Both the position numbers and the translations under genes were made by a program. Below the pieces are notes generated by a model. That model did no database searches and had not been told where the DNA came from. It saw nothing but the letters and a program-made list of their open reading frames with translations. This document shows positions 1 through 8,565 of a stretch of DNA of 64,000 nucleotides, piece by piece (the stretch's first letter is position 1; every line of letters starts with the position of its first letter). Origin of the DNA: Verrucomicrobiales bacterium (GTDB lineage Bacteria > Verrucomicrobiota > Verrucomicrobiia > Verrucomicrobiales > DEV007); NCBI GenBank assembly GCA_002698785.1, contig PAAG01000047.1:248001-312000 (forward strand), given 5' to 3'.

Positions 1-76
1 CGCCCGCCGTCAGCGTCAGCGTGGATGCGACCAATGCGAAGCCGCCTATCTGGAGTAGTCTGTGTATGTCGCGCAT
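1..76 (-). CDS. N-terminus of a secreted protein, cut by window edge
   Basis: Read leftward from the ATG at 74-76, an open frame runs off the window. It encodes a short basic start (MRDIHRLLQ) followed by a hydrophobic stretch ending in small residues, which looks like a signal peptide. Only 25 codons are visible, so the family cannot be named. It would be divergent from the YnfA gene, sharing the 77-152 gap. The call rests only on the signal-like pattern and could be chance. Confidence 0.4.
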   Translation of the reverse strand, partial: MRDIHRLLQIGGFALVASTLTLTAG

Positions 77-152
77 GGAGATCGTCGGAATTCCATCGAG
101 TCCAATGCCGGGGAAAGACAGTCCCCCCCAAAAAAAACGCAAAAAGAAGATC

Positions 153-479
153 ATGTACCCGATCATTCCCTTTTTTATCCTCGCTGCACTTCTGGAGATC
201 GCCGGATGCTTTACCTTCTGGCATTGGCTTCGCAATGGAGGGTCGCCTGCCTGGTGTGCGATCGGCCTCGTCGCCCTGGCCGGGTTCGCCTGGGTCTTGA
301 CCCGCGCGGAATCGGATTTCGCGGGACGGACCTACGCGGCCTATGGCGGCATCTACATCGTGAGTTCCCTCCTCTGGCTATGGATCGTCGAGGGACGAAG
401 ACCAGACGCGTGGGATCTTGGCGGCGGGTTGCTTTGCGTCGTGGGCGCCGTTCTGATTCTGGTAGGACCTCGAAATTAA
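153..479 (+). CDS. ynfA: YnfA/UPF0060 family small membrane protein
   Basis: This 108-residue inner-membrane protein has four hydrophobic segments and closely follows the YnfA pattern: an N-terminal ALLEIAGCF segment and a central [12 protein letters not shown] signature. The family belongs to the wider small-transporter fold, and its physiological substrate is not settled. An in-frame ATG at 21 would add 44 polar, Lys-rich residues that do not fit a family of about 108 residues, so the ATG at 153 is chosen. It is followed on the other strand by the Hg regulator. A role in metal or cation tolerance is only suggested by position. Confidence 0.85.
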   Translation: MYPIIPFFILAALLEIAGCFTFWHWLRNGGSPAWCAIGLVALAGFAWVLTRAESDFAGRTYAAYGGIYIVSSLLWLWIVEGRRPDAWDLGGGLLCVVGAVLILVGPRN

Positions 480-495
480 TCGTGGCCAGAGCACC

Positions 496-885
496 TCACA
501 AATCCTTCCCCGAAAGCACCAGGCAGGCGGTTTCGGCAGGTAGGCCCGCGCATCGATCCTCCATCGCTTTCAGACGGGTTTGAATCGTTTTCAGAGATTC
601 GATCTTTTCCTCGATCACCGTTCGTTTCTGGCTCAGCAATTCCCTGACTTTTCCGCACGTCTCGTCGGCACCAGTATCGAGGCTCTTCAGCCATTTGATT
701 TCCTTCAGGGTAAATCCGGCATTCTGGCATCCGCGAATAAACGCGATCTCGGTAAGCGTGTCGGCTTTATACTCGCGGTAGCCATTGCTTCCCCGCGCCG
801 GGGCGGGAAGCATCCCTTCGCGTTCGTAAAAGCGGATCGTCTGGGTATTCAATCCCGCTCTCTCGGCAACTTCTCCGATTCTCAT
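496..885 (-). CDS. merR: MerR, mercury(II)-responsive transcription regulator
   Basis: This 129-residue regulator has the MerR N-terminal winged helix (IGEVAERAGLNTQTIRFYEREG, in two parts, residues 3-24), a dimerisation helix, and cysteines at 77, 112 and 121. The 35- and 9-residue spacings equal those of the three Hg-binding cysteines of Tn501 MerR, so Hg(II) sensing is likely. The reading frame is open to 1392, but upstream codons overlap the mer gene antisense; the ATG at 883-885 begins the conserved MRIGEVAE start. It diverges from the CopZ-MerT-MerP gene across a typical MerR promoter and probably represses and activates that promoter and its own. Confidence 0.9.
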   Translation of the reverse strand: MRIGEVAERAGLNTQTIRFYEREGMLPAPARGSNGYREYKADTLTEIAFIRGCQNAGFTLKEIKWLKSLDTGADETCGKVRELLSQKRTVIEEKIESLKTIQTRLKAMEDRCAGLPAETACLVLSGKDL

Positions 886-907
886 CTCAGGGTGGTATTT
901 AATCAAC

Positions 908-939
908 TTGACCTTATACCATACTTCAAGGTGTAGATT
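908..939 (+). promoter_or_regulatory. MerR-type promoter with long spacer
   Basis: A -35 box TTGACC (908-913) and a -10 box TAGATT (934-939) are separated by 20 bp. This is the overlong spacing typical of MerR-controlled promoters. The spacer holds the dyad ACCTT (911-915)/AAGGT (928-932). A start site about 7 bp after the -10 falls on the ATG at 946, so the mRNA may be leaderless. Confidence 0.75.
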
Positions 940-945
940 GAGAAA

Positions 946-2133
946 ATGGAAACATCCGGAAGCGAGACTGAAAGCGAATCGAAGCTCTGTCCCAGGTGCA
1001 GTGAAACCGGCACTTCGGTCAAAGAGATCACGCTTCGTTCCCTCCTTCACAAAGAGGCGCAGAACAGTATCGCCGGGGCCAAGTGGCGATTCTGCGGGAC
1101 CCCCGACTGCGATGTCGTCTACTTCGACGAGGGCGGCAAAAATCTTCACGAGAAGAATGCGCTGACGGTCCGCGTGGGGATCAAGGAAACCTCTGCGCCC
1201 CGTCCCGTCTGCTATTGCTTCGACCACACTATCGAGGAGATCGAAAGCGATCTCGCCCGGACCGGTTCCACCGGCGTGCTGGACGACATCAAGACCCGGA
1301 TGAAAACCGCGTGCTGGTGTGAAACCAAAAGTCCGAAGGGATCTTGCTGCCTCGGCACGGTCACTCGCGTCGTCGGTCAACTGCAAGCGCATGCCGGCGA
1401 AGCCGCTCCCGAATCAGCGACGGCCCGGAACGGGAATCCCGAAGAGGAGATCGCCGACTGCTGCCTGCCGTCATCGGAAGCCCTCCCCGATGAGAGATCG
1501 CCTTCGACCGGGAGCCATCGTCGCTTTGGCCGGTTCGCTACCGTAGGAGCGATGGTTTCCGCTGTGCTTTCCTCGGCGTGCTGCTGGTTGCCACTGGTCG
1601 TTCTCGCATTTGGAGGATCGATTGCGGGATTGGCGCAGACCTTCGAGCAATGGCGCGGGTGGTTTCTTGGCGGAGCGTTCCTGCTTCTGGGAGCGGCGTT
1701 CTATTTTTCCTACTCGAAAAAGGCGTGCTGCGATTCCGAATCGGGTTGTGAAACAAGCGGACAAAAGATACAACGATTCAACCGAGCCATGCTTTGGATG
1801 GCGGCCGTGTTCGTCGTCGCGATGACCCTTTTCCCCAACCTGCTCACCTCCCTGTCCGGTGGCTCTGAGCGAAGCGCGGACGCATCGGAGTTGGCCGCCC
1901 TGGAAGGGGCCATCGTGCTTCCAATCCAGGGGATGACCTGCGAAGCGTGCGCCGTCTCCCTGCAAAGTCGGCTCGCTGCCGTGCCGGGCACCCAGCGGGT
2001 GGCCGTCGACTACGAAGGAAAACGGGCCGTCGTCCTGTCCCGACCGGATTCGTCCGACCTTCTGGCCGAAATTCGCAGAGGCGTCGAGGAAAGCGGGTAT
2101 TCCATCGCCGAGGAAGAAGGGACTGAAAGGTAG
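946..2133 (+). CDS. CopZ-like iron-sulfur/MerT/MerP fusion, mercury uptake protein
   Basis: This 395-residue protein joins three modules. Residues 1-140 resemble the Archaeoglobus CopZ N-terminal region: Cys pairs at 15/18 and 50/55, then a BFD-like [2Fe-2S] set at C89, C91, C123, C125 and C134/C135. Residues 195-300 are MerT-like, with membrane helices, the vicinal pair C212-C213 in the first helix and a second pair C261-C262. Residues 322-395 are MerP-like, with GMTCEAC at 329-335. MerT and MerP relay Hg(II) from periplasm to cytosol; MerTP fusions are known. The role of the CopZ part is inferred (metal or redox relay). No merA reductase is visible in the window. Confidence 0.85.
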   Translation: METSGSETESESKLCPRCSETGTSVKEITLRSLLHKEAQNSIAGAKWRFCGTPDCDVVYFDEGGKNLHEKNALTVRVGIKETSAPRPVCYCFDHTIEEIESDLARTGSTGVLDDIKTRMKTACWCETKSPKGSCCLGTVTRVVGQLQAHAGEAAPESATARNGNPEEEIADCCLPSSEALPDERSPSTGSHRRFGRFATVGAMVSAVLSSACCWLPLVVLAFGGSIAGLAQTFEQWRGWFLGGAFLLLGAAFYFSYSKKACCDSESGCETSGQKIQRFNRAMLWMAAVFVVAMTLFPNLLTSLSGGSERSADASELAALEGAIVLPIQGMTCEACAVSLQSRLAAVPGTQRVAVDYEGKRAVVLSRPDSSDLLAEIRRGVEESGYSIAEEEGTER

Positions 2134-2165
2134 CCTTTCCTGCGAACGAAAATCGCCGGATTCAC

Positions 2166-2228
2166 GAATCAACAGGGTAGGATCGATGATCTGACAGGGT
2201 ATAGTCGATGACCCAACCCTGTTGATTC
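2166..2228. repeat. Palindromic element, copy A (head-to-head pair)
   Basis: Outer arms GAATCAACAGGGT (2166-2178) and ACCCTGTTGATTC (2216-2228) are perfect inverted repeats. The right part (2194-2228) is the reverse complement of the element at 13061-13096, with very few differences. It sits 32 bp after the stop codon of the mer fusion gene. No U-tract follows, so it is not an obvious intrinsic terminator. Confidence 0.8.
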
Positions 2229-2313
2229 AGGAAGCGTTGGATTTGCCACTTTCTGCGGATCCACTACTTTTTTCGGGGGGGAGATCGCGAAGGCGGCATT
2301 CTACCCGAACGAG

Positions 2314-2673
2314 ATGAAGAAAGATCTTTTCAAGAATCAACTCGAACGAGCGGCGCAAGAACTCCGGGGTCGGGGCGATGTCGGCGATCTGCGCGATTTC
2401 GAGCGTGGCGTCTGGGCCGAGATCGCGCTCCACGACGAACGATGGACGACGCGCGTCGTGCGATTTTTCCGCGACGGTGTTCCGACTGTCCCAGTTCCTG
2501 CCATAGCGGGCAGTGTCGCGGTAGCGGTCTTACTGGGCGTTCTCTCGGCGATGGTCCAGGCAAACGCCTACGGCGAATCGCGTTCCGACGCGATGGAGCA
2601 ACGCTACGTCGCCACCATTCATCCCGTCCTCCGTAGCGAGAGTGGAGACCACACCCATTCCGAGTCACCCTGA
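2314..2673 (+). CDS. CnrY-like membrane anti-sigma factor (probable)
   Basis: A 119-residue protein with a polar cytosolic N-terminal half (1-52), one hydrophobic segment (about 60-82) and a short periplasmic tail. This is the layout expected of a single-pass anti-sigma factor. It carries no zinc-finger motif. It is the first of three tightly spaced genes in the order anti-sigma, sensor, ECF sigma, the same order as cnrYXH of Cupriavidus metallidurans. By that analogy it would hold the 3166 sigma factor at the membrane until the 2688 sensor binds metal. Sequence identity to CnrY cannot be judged here, so the call rests on topology and gene order. Confidence 0.6.
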   Translation: MKKDLFKNQLERAAQELRGRGDVGDLRDFERGVWAEIALHDERWTTRVVRFFRDGVPTVPVPAIAGSVAVAVLLGVLSAMVQANAYGESRSDAMEQRYVATIHPVLRSESGDHTHSESP

Positions 2674-2687
2674 CCGAATCTCGAAGA

Positions 2688-3143
2688 ATGCGCTCAATTT
2701 TCACCACTCTCGCCATTTCCCTTGCCGTAGGACTGCTCGCCTTTGGCGCTGTGTTCCTATGGCAGAAGAACCGCATCGACGAGCACCACGACCACCTCAG
2801 CGCGTTCGACTGGTTCTGCGAGGAGTTCGATATCGACGACGCACAACGGGAACGAATCGAGGCACTGCACATCGCCTACTTTCCCGAGTGCGAGGATCAC
2901 TGCATCCACTACGCCGACACGAAACAAACGCTCGCGGAGATCACCGCCGACCCCGACCTGGACGCCCATCCCGAACACGTCGAGGCCGCCGAAGAGCTCG
3001 CGCGGCTGAAGAAGGAGGCCGACAAGAAATTCATCGACTTCATCTACAGCGTCGCCGCCGAAATGGATCCCAAGTCCTCGGAGCGCTACCTGCATCGGAT
3101 GAAGGGATGGCTGGAAAAAACCACCGAAATCGCCGCGGAGTAA
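2688..3143 (+). CDS. CnrX-like periplasmic metal sensor
   Basis: A 151-residue protein with an N-terminal membrane anchor (about 5-25) and a helical, acidic periplasmic domain. Candidate metal ligands are H33, H34 and H36 (DEHHDHL), H61, the C68/H71/C72/H74 cluster, and H136/M138 near the end. The family (CnrX/NccX, related to CpxP/Spy folds) senses Co(II)/Ni(II) and passes the signal to a CnrY-type anti-sigma factor. The ligand layout is not identical to CnrX, so the metal specificity is unknown. It starts 14 bp after the anti-sigma stop and ends 22 bp before the sigma gene. Confidence 0.65.
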   Translation: MRSIFTTLAISLAVGLLAFGAVFLWQKNRIDEHHDHLSAFDWFCEEFDIDDAQRERIEALHIAYFPECEDHCIHYADTKQTLAEITADPDLDAHPEHVEAAEELARLKKEADKKFIDFIYSVAAEMDPKSSERYLHRMKGWLEKTTEIAAE

Positions 3144-3165
3144 CCGCGATGCGAATCATCCGTTC

Positions 3166-3744
3166 ATGGCCGATGAAGAAGACAAGCGTAACATGTGCCG
3201 GCTCCGCGAAGGAGACGATTTCGCGCTGAACGAACTCATGGCCCGGTGGAAGGAACCGGTCGTCACCTTTTGCTTCCGCTACACCGGCAATCTGACCGAC
3301 GCGAAAGAGATCGCCCAGGAGTCCTTCGTCAAAGTCTACCAGGCGCGCCATCGCTACCGCCCGCAGGAAGGTGTCGCCTTCTCCACCTGGCTCTTCCGCA
3401 TCGCTACCAATCTCTGCCGGATGCGGCACCGCTGGAAAAAGCGCCACCCGGAAGTGCTCGCTGCCGACCGGGAGGACAGCGACAGACCAGAAAGTTCGGT
3501 CCACAAGCAGTCGGAAACACCGGTAGAAACGCTGGATCGCAAGAATCTGGCCGCCGATCTCGATGCCGCGATCCAAAGGCTCGCTCCAGATCAGCGAGCC
3601 GCCTTCATCCTGCAGGAATTGCAGGGAAGGTCGCAAGCCGACATCGCTACGATCCAGAATTGTTCGGCGAAAGCCGTCGAAAGGCGACTCGCTCGCGCCC
3701 GTGAGCATCTACGGGAGTCGTTGCGGCACAAGTGGGGCGCGTAG
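3166..3744 (+). CDS. ECF-family RNA polymerase sigma factor (CnrH-like)
   Basis: A 192-residue ECF sigma factor. Region 2 spans about residues 20-88 (ELMARW..., DAKEIAQESFVKVYQAR, FSTWLFRIATNLC). A variable polar linker (92-125) follows. Region 4 spans about 130-185 (RLAPDQRAAFILQELQG, SQADIATIQNCSAKAVERRL). It directs RNA polymerase to its own promoters. Its place after an anti-sigma and a metal sensor indicates that it switches on the downstream efflux genes when periplasmic metal rises. The stop lies 20 bp before the P-type ATPase gene, so cotranscription is likely. The target promoter motif was not identified. Confidence 0.85.
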   Translation: MADEEDKRNMCRLREGDDFALNELMARWKEPVVTFCFRYTGNLTDAKEIAQESFVKVYQARHRYRPQEGVAFSTWLFRIATNLCRMRHRWKKRHPEVLAADREDSDRPESSVHKQSETPVETLDRKNLAADLDAAIQRLAPDQRAAFILQELQGRSQADIATIQNCSAKAVERRLARAREHLRESLRHKWGA

Positions 3745-3764
3745 GCTTCTTTCAATTACCCAAC

Positions 3765-5837
3765 ATGACGACCACAGACCACGACCACCCGCCAGGATCT
3801 CATTCTCACCCGCCATCGAAAAGCGAGGATCACGATCACAGCCAGGGCATTTTCGGAGAAAACACCGAGCTGGCCTTTTCCCTGATCAGCGGCGCCCTGC
3901 TCGGCATCGGATACGCCCTCTCGAAATTCGCCGCCGATGCGGTGCCGTCGTGGCTGGTTCTCGGCTGTTACGTAGCTGCCTACGGATTCGGGGGATGGTT
4001 CGCGGTGCGCGAGGCGGCGGGAAAAATCCGCAAACGGAAGTTCGAGATCGACTTCCTCATGATCGTCGCCGCGATCGGAGCCGCGACCCTCGGCGAGTGG
4101 GCCGAGGGGGCCTTGCTGCTGTTCCTTTTCAGCCTCGGACACGCCCTCGAACACTACGCGATGGGGCGCGCCCGGAAAGCGATCGAGGCGCTCGGCGAGC
4201 TGGTTCCCGACACTGCTCTCGTCCGGAGGGACGGCGAAGTGCGCGAGGTCCCGGTGGACGAACTCGCCGTCGGCGACACGGTCGTCATCAAGCCCGACGA
4301 GAGAATTCCCATCGACGGATTCGTGACCAAGGGAGAAAGCGCCGTCAATCAGGCCCCCATCACCGGCGAGAGCGTCCCCGTGGACAAGCGCCCGGTCGCC
4401 GACATCGAACAGGCGACATCGAGCGGCGGAAAACTCAGCCCCGAGCACGCCCTCTTCGCCGGTTCAATCAACCAGGGCGGAGCGCTGGAAATGCGGGTCA
4501 CCCGGCTATCCCGGGACACCGCCATTTCGCGGGTCGTGAAACTGGTGAGCGAGGCGGAGACGCGCCAATCGCCCACCCAGCAGTTCACCCGCAGAGTGGA
4601 GAGGATCTTTGTGCCCTCCGTGCTGGTGCTGGCGATCCTGTTGCTGTTCGCGTGGGTGGTCATGGACGAGAGCTTTTCCGAATCCTTCTATCGAGCCATG
4701 GCCGTCCTCGTCGCGGCCAGTCCCTGCGCTCTCGCCATCGCCACGCCCAGCGCCGTGCTCAGCGGCGTGGCCCGCGCAGCGCGGGGCGGCGTTCTGGTGA
4801 AAGGGGGCGCCCCCCTCGAAGCCCTGGGGCAGTTGCGGGCCATCGCTTTCGACAAGACCGGAACGCTCACCGAAGGGAATCCCCAACTGACCGATATCGT
4901 TCCCGTCGATGGAGTCGAGGAAGAGGAATTGCTCGCCACCGCCATCCCTGTCGAGAAGCTGAGCGATCATCCGCTCGCGGAAGCCGTCGTCAGGGACGGG
5001 ACCGGGAAACTCGAAGCGGAAAGCTTGCCCGATGCGGAGAATCTCGAGAGCATCACCGGTCGCGGCATCCGTGCCACGCTCGACGGGGAAACCGTCCACA
5101 TCGGTAAGGACGATCTCTTTTCCGAAGTCAAAGGTCCCGGCCTGCCCGATGCGATCCGGCAAACCGTCGAGTCGCTGGAGGCCGACGGACGCACCACTAT
5201 GATCGTGCGGCGGGGCGACCGCTACCTCGGTGTCCTCGGTTTGATGGACACGCCGCGCGAGTCGGCGAAGCGGACCGTCCGCCGACTCCGCGACCTGGGG
5301 ATCAAGCGGATGATCATGATCTCCGGCGACAACCAGAAGGTCGCCGACTCCGTTGCGCGGGAGGTCGGCATCGACGATGCCGCGGGCGACCTGATGCCCG
5401 AAGACAAGGTAGGATTCATTCGCAAGCTCAGCGCCGAGCGTTCCGTCGCGATGGTGGGCGACGGGGTGAACGACGCCCCCGCCATGGCGAACGCGACCGT
5501 GGGGATCGCGATGGGCGCTGCCGGATCCGACGTCGCCCTGGAGACCGCCGATGTCGCGCTCATGGCCGACGATCTCGATCATCTTCCGTTCGCGGTCGGT
5601 CTCAGTCGCAAGACCAGCCGGATCATCAAGCAGAATCTCTGGTTCAGTCTGGGCATGGTCTTCCTGCTGATCCCCGCCACGATCTTCGGATTGAAGATGG
5701 GAATCGCCGTCCTCTTCCACGAGGGATCGACCCTGCTCGTCGTCTTCAACGCCCTCCGGCTGCTCGCCTATCGGGAAAAGCCCGGACCCGTCGAAGAGGC
5801 GATGGCTGAACGTCCCATCCTGCCCGCCCCGAAGTGA
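3765..5837 (+). CDS. P1B-4-type heavy-metal ATPase (Co/Zn/Cd exporter)
   Basis: A 690-residue P-type ATPase that exports metal from the cytosol using ATP. The N-terminus is His/Asp-rich (about residues 5-27), a likely metal-binding tail with no HMA domain. Landmarks are TGES at 200-203, the SPC metal-site triad at 319-321, the phosphorylation motif DKTGT at 363-367, MVGDGVNDAP, and a C-terminal HEGST...NALRLL motif. SPC with the HEGxT motif marks subgroup P1B-4. The frame extends upstream to 3732 inside the sigma gene, but MTTTDHDH at 3765 is the sensible start. It follows the metal-responsive sigma gene. Confidence 0.93.
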   Translation: MTTTDHDHPPGSHSHPPSKSEDHDHSQGIFGENTELAFSLISGALLGIGYALSKFAADAVPSWLVLGCYVAAYGFGGWFAVREAAGKIRKRKFEIDFLMIVAAIGAATLGEWAEGALLLFLFSLGHALEHYAMGRARKAIEALGELVPDTALVRRDGEVREVPVDELAVGDTVVIKPDERIPIDGFVTKGESAVNQAPITGESVPVDKRPVADIEQATSSGGKLSPEHALFAGSINQGGALEMRVTRLSRDTAISRVVKLVSEAETRQSPTQQFTRRVERIFVPSVLVLAILLLFAWVVMDESFSESFYRAMAVLVAASPCALAIATPSAVLSGVARAARGGVLVKGGAPLEALGQLRAIAFDKTGTLTEGNPQLTDIVPVDGVEEEELLATAIPVEKLSDHPLAEAVVRDGTGKLEAESLPDAENLESITGRGIRATLDGETVHIGKDDLFSEVKGPGLPDAIRQTVESLEADGRTTMIVRRGDRYLGVLGLMDTPRESAKRTVRRLRDLGIKRMIMISGDNQKVADSVAREVGIDDAAGDLMPEDKVGFIRKLSAERSVAMVGDGVNDAPAMANATVGIAMGAAGSDVALETADVALMADDLDHLPFAVGLSRKTSRIIKQNLWFSLGMVFLLIPATIFGLKMGIAVLFHEGSTLLVVFNALRLLAYREKPGPVEEAMAERPILPAPK

Positions 5838-5932
5838 GCGGTCGGGAGGGCAGAGATGCACTTCGATGAAAATGTCCGGGGGATACTCGGTCATCCGGCA
5901 TTGAACACGCGAAGAAAAATCTCCCCGAAACC

Positions 5933-6490
5933 ATGCCTACCGATCCTATCCCAGGACGCCGCCCAAAACGCCGGCGTCCCCTCTATCAAATCATCGTCGT
6001 CGCGAGCGCGGTCGCCGTCGCGGTCGGAACGATCTCCTGGACGGTCATCGAAATGGCGAGCGGGCAACCGCTTTCGGGCCGCGAACTGATGTTTCACCAT
6101 GTGGTTCCCGCGATCGTGATCGGTCTTATTATCGCGGTGGTTCTCTCGCTCCTACTCAACCGCTTCGTCGTCGATCCGATCCAGAATCTCTTCTCCCATC
6201 TCTATCGTATAGGTTCCGGCCGTCTCGACCCGATCGATCTGGATACCGGCGTGGAGGAGATCCAGACCATGGTCGATGGTGTCAATCTGCTGGCCCGTCG
6301 CTTGCAGGCGCCCGGTGGGAACGAAGCCTTCGCCCGCGCTCAGGAACGGCTCGCGAAGCTACGCCGGCAACTACGTTCGATGGCCGACGCGGGCGGGGAA
6401 GAGAAAGAACTGTTTCTCGACCTCGCCAGAGAAATGCGTGCGCTTGAAGCTGACCTCCTCGCGATCGGCAGTCCGGCACGGTCGGCTTGA
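5933..6490 (+). CDS. Two-helix membrane protein with HAMP-like domain
   Basis: This 185-residue protein has a basic N-terminus, two membrane helices (about 18-41 and 56-77), and directly after the second helix a HAMP-like segment (about 78-124, beginning RFVVDPIQ). A coiled-coil-like, charged C-terminus follows. HAMP domains relay signals from membrane helices to output domains, but no kinase, cyclase or methyl-accepting domain is present. It might partner another signalling protein or be a truncated sensor. It lies between the ATPase and the RND efflux genes; its link to metal response is by position only. Confidence 0.7.
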   Translation: MPTDPIPGRRPKRRRPLYQIIVVASAVAVAVGTISWTVIEMASGQPLSGRELMFHHVVPAIVIGLIIAVVLSLLLNRFVVDPIQNLFSHLYRIGSGRLDPIDLDTGVEEIQTMVDGVNLLARRLQAPGGNEAFARAQERLAKLRRQLRSMADAGGEEKELFLDLAREMRALEADLLAIGSPARSA

Positions 6491-6541
6491 AATGCTTTTT
6501 CCGCCGGTTGACAATCGTGATTCCGCAATTTACCGATTATT

Positions 6542-6949
6542 GTGCGAAGTCTCATCGCCATACTCACCCTCGCCATCTGGGGGACCTGCTCGCTCCACTG
6601 CTCGGTGGAGGCGCGTGAGATGTGGCCGGACTCGCTTCATCACAGTTCATCCTGTCCATCCTCGTCTTCGTGCCCGACGGACCACTCTCCCGACGGGGAG
6701 TCCGAGTCGCAGTGTCAGGATGCGCTTTACACGCTCTCGGAGAATCTTGTCGCCGTTGATGCTCCCGCGCTGATCGATTTTGATGCCGATTCGTTTTTCT
6801 CTCTTGTCCGGCTTCTGAATGAAGCCCTGAACCGGGACGCGTCATCCCCCGGTGATCCAACTTCCCGCTTGGAGGCGGATCTTTTCCACAAACTTCGCGA
6901 CCAAAGTTCCGGTCGCCTCGCCGCGCCCATTCGCGGCCCATCTGTCTGA
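6542..6949 (+). CDS. Small secreted Cys/His-containing protein of metal cassette
   Basis: A GTG-initiated 135-residue protein. A hydrophobic signal-like start (about 1-24) is followed by a Ser-rich segment with C38, C44, H48 and C58, then an acidic helical C-terminal half. I do not recognise the family. Its place just before the TolC-type gene and its Cys/His cluster suggest a periplasmic metal-binding accessory, by inference. The GTG start lacks a clear ribosome site; no better start gives the signal sequence. Confidence 0.55.
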   Translation: MRSLIAILTLAIWGTCSLHCSVEAREMWPDSLHHSSSCPSSSSCPTDHSPDGESESQCQDALYTLSENLVAVDAPALIDFDADSFFSLVRLLNEALNRDASSPGDPTSRLEADLFHKLRDQSSGRLAAPIRGPSV

Positions 6950-7173
6950 TTCGCGGGTATCGCCTGTCGCGATCTTGAGCGTCTTGCTCTGCCGCTGAGA
7001 TCGGTCTTCTTCGACCGAATCTCCTGATCACAGATCGATACCCTGTGCCTTGCCCCCTCCGGGGCTGGATTGCGCACACCTCGCGCCTCCGTGCCCATCG
7101 GTTCGGACATGTCTTTTCCGCCCAGCCATCATTTTCACCACAACCACCAACTCTCACGAAACCAAATTTCCCC

Positions 7174-8511
7174 ATGCAACTTCACCCCATACCAAGACCT
7201 CTCGCTGCGGTCTTCTCGCTCCTGTGTCTGGTCGCGGGACCGGGTCTCTCCCACGGCCAGGATGCGAATTCCGTTTTCACCATCGACGAGCTGGTGAGTC
7301 GCGCTCTGGCCGAGAACCCGGAAATCCAATTCTACGAAAGCCAGATCGCAGCCTCGCGGGCCGACCGCCGTCTCGCCGGTCAGTTGGGAAATCCCGAACT
7401 CGACTTCGAGATCGGTCGCAAAACCGCGAGTTCCCGAGGGTTCAGCGCGGAAGGCACGGCCTACGCGGTCAGTGTGGTGCAGCCGATCGAGTGGCCCGGC
7501 CGCATCGGCTTGCGCAAAGCGATCGCCGACGGCGATGTTCAGCTCGCGCGGCTGGGGCTGGAGAGGTTCAAATACCACCTCGCCTCCGAGATCCGCCAGC
7601 TCGCCTTTCGACTCTCGATCGCCCAGGAACGCGCCGCCCTCGCCGAGTCCGTCGCGACCCGGTTCGATGAGGTAAGAGAAGTGCTGCTACAGCGCGAGGT
7701 CGGCGGCATCACTCCGCGGCTAGAGATCAAGGCGATCGAGGCCGCCACCATCACCACCGAGAAGGAAGCGCTCGAAGCCGCGATCGAGATGCAGCGCATC
7801 CTCCTCGAACTGAACCGGCGCATGGGGCGACGCGCGTCCACCCCGCTCACGGTCCAGCGCGTCCGCTACGACTTTCCGGTTCCACGCGAACTGCCTACGC
7901 TGATGACGCAGACGCTCGAGAACAATTACGAGATGCATGTCCGCCGCGCCGAGCTGGCGCAGCAGGGCTTTCGCGTCTCGCTTGCGAAAAACGAGCGCTT
8001 TCCCACCATCAACGTCGGCCCCTATGTCGCCCGGGAGGAGGCCGACGAGATCGAGCGCGAGGCCGGGATTGGCTTCTCTCTGGAACTCCCCATCTTCCGC
8101 AACGGCAAAGCCCAGATCGACCGCGAGCGCGCCCGCGAGGCGCAGGCCGAAGCCCTTGTCGAGACCACCGCCCGCGAACTCGAACAACAAGTCGCCGAGG
8201 CATCCCTCGTCTATCGAAACGCTTGGAAACAGCTCGACGCCTGGGGCGACACCCACCAGACCGAACTGAAAGACGCCGCCGAACTCGCCGACCGTCACTA
8301 CCGGCTCGGCGCGGTCCCCGTCGCCACCTACATCGAGGTACAGGAGAACTACCTCGGGGCACTCTCCGCCATCGCCGATGTCGAGGCCGACGCCCTCGAA
8401 GCTGCCCTTCGCATCGAGCAACTGACCGGTGGCATGCAAGTGCCGGAGACCTCGGGAAAACAAGTCTCGACCGAGCGCAGCCCGATCGTGGCGCGTCCCG
8501 TCAATCCCTGA
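7174..8511 (+). CDS. czcC: TolC-family outer-membrane efflux protein (CzcC-like)
   Basis: A 445-residue outer-membrane channel subunit with a signal peptide (cleavage near GLSHGQ) and two long OEP repeats rich in coiled-coil helices (LVSRALAENPEIQFYESQIA and its C-terminal counterpart). Such proteins trimerise into a tunnel that takes substrates from an RND pump across the outer membrane. The frame is open from 7045, but ATG 7174 gives the signal peptide. It is followed by the adaptor and pump genes in the usual C-B-A order. Upstream sequence is A/C-rich and lacks a purine ribosome site. Confidence 0.88.
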   Translation: MQLHPIPRPLAAVFSLLCLVAGPGLSHGQDANSVFTIDELVSRALAENPEIQFYESQIAASRADRRLAGQLGNPELDFEIGRKTASSRGFSAEGTAYAVSVVQPIEWPGRIGLRKAIADGDVQLARLGLERFKYHLASEIRQLAFRLSIAQERAALAESVATRFDEVREVLLQREVGGITPRLEIKAIEAATITTEKEALEAAIEMQRILLELNRRMGRRASTPLTVQRVRYDFPVPRELPTLMTQTLENNYEMHVRRAELAQQGFRVSLAKNERFPTINVGPYVAREEADEIEREAGIGFSLELPIFRNGKAQIDRERAREAQAEALVETTARELEQQVAEASLVYRNAWKQLDAWGDTHQTELKDAAELADRHYRLGAVPVATYIEVQENYLGALSAIADVEADALEAALRIEQLTGGMQVPETSGKQVSTERSPIVARPVNP

Positions 8512-8565
8512 AAAATCATCACTCATCACAGACCGCAACCAACCCAAACCCAACCTGACAAACCC

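Noticed and set aside
2216-2228. Palindromic element as an intrinsic terminator
   Set aside because: No U-tract follows the stem, and copies occur inside an operon.
3563-5107. Long open frame of 514 codons on the plus strand
   Set aside because: It overlaps the sigma factor and P-type ATPase in another frame, is Arg/Gly-rich without motifs, and is a high-GC shadow.
4506-5894. Long open frame of 462 codons on the minus strand
   Set aside because: Antisense to the P-type ATPase; no recognisable domain or start context.
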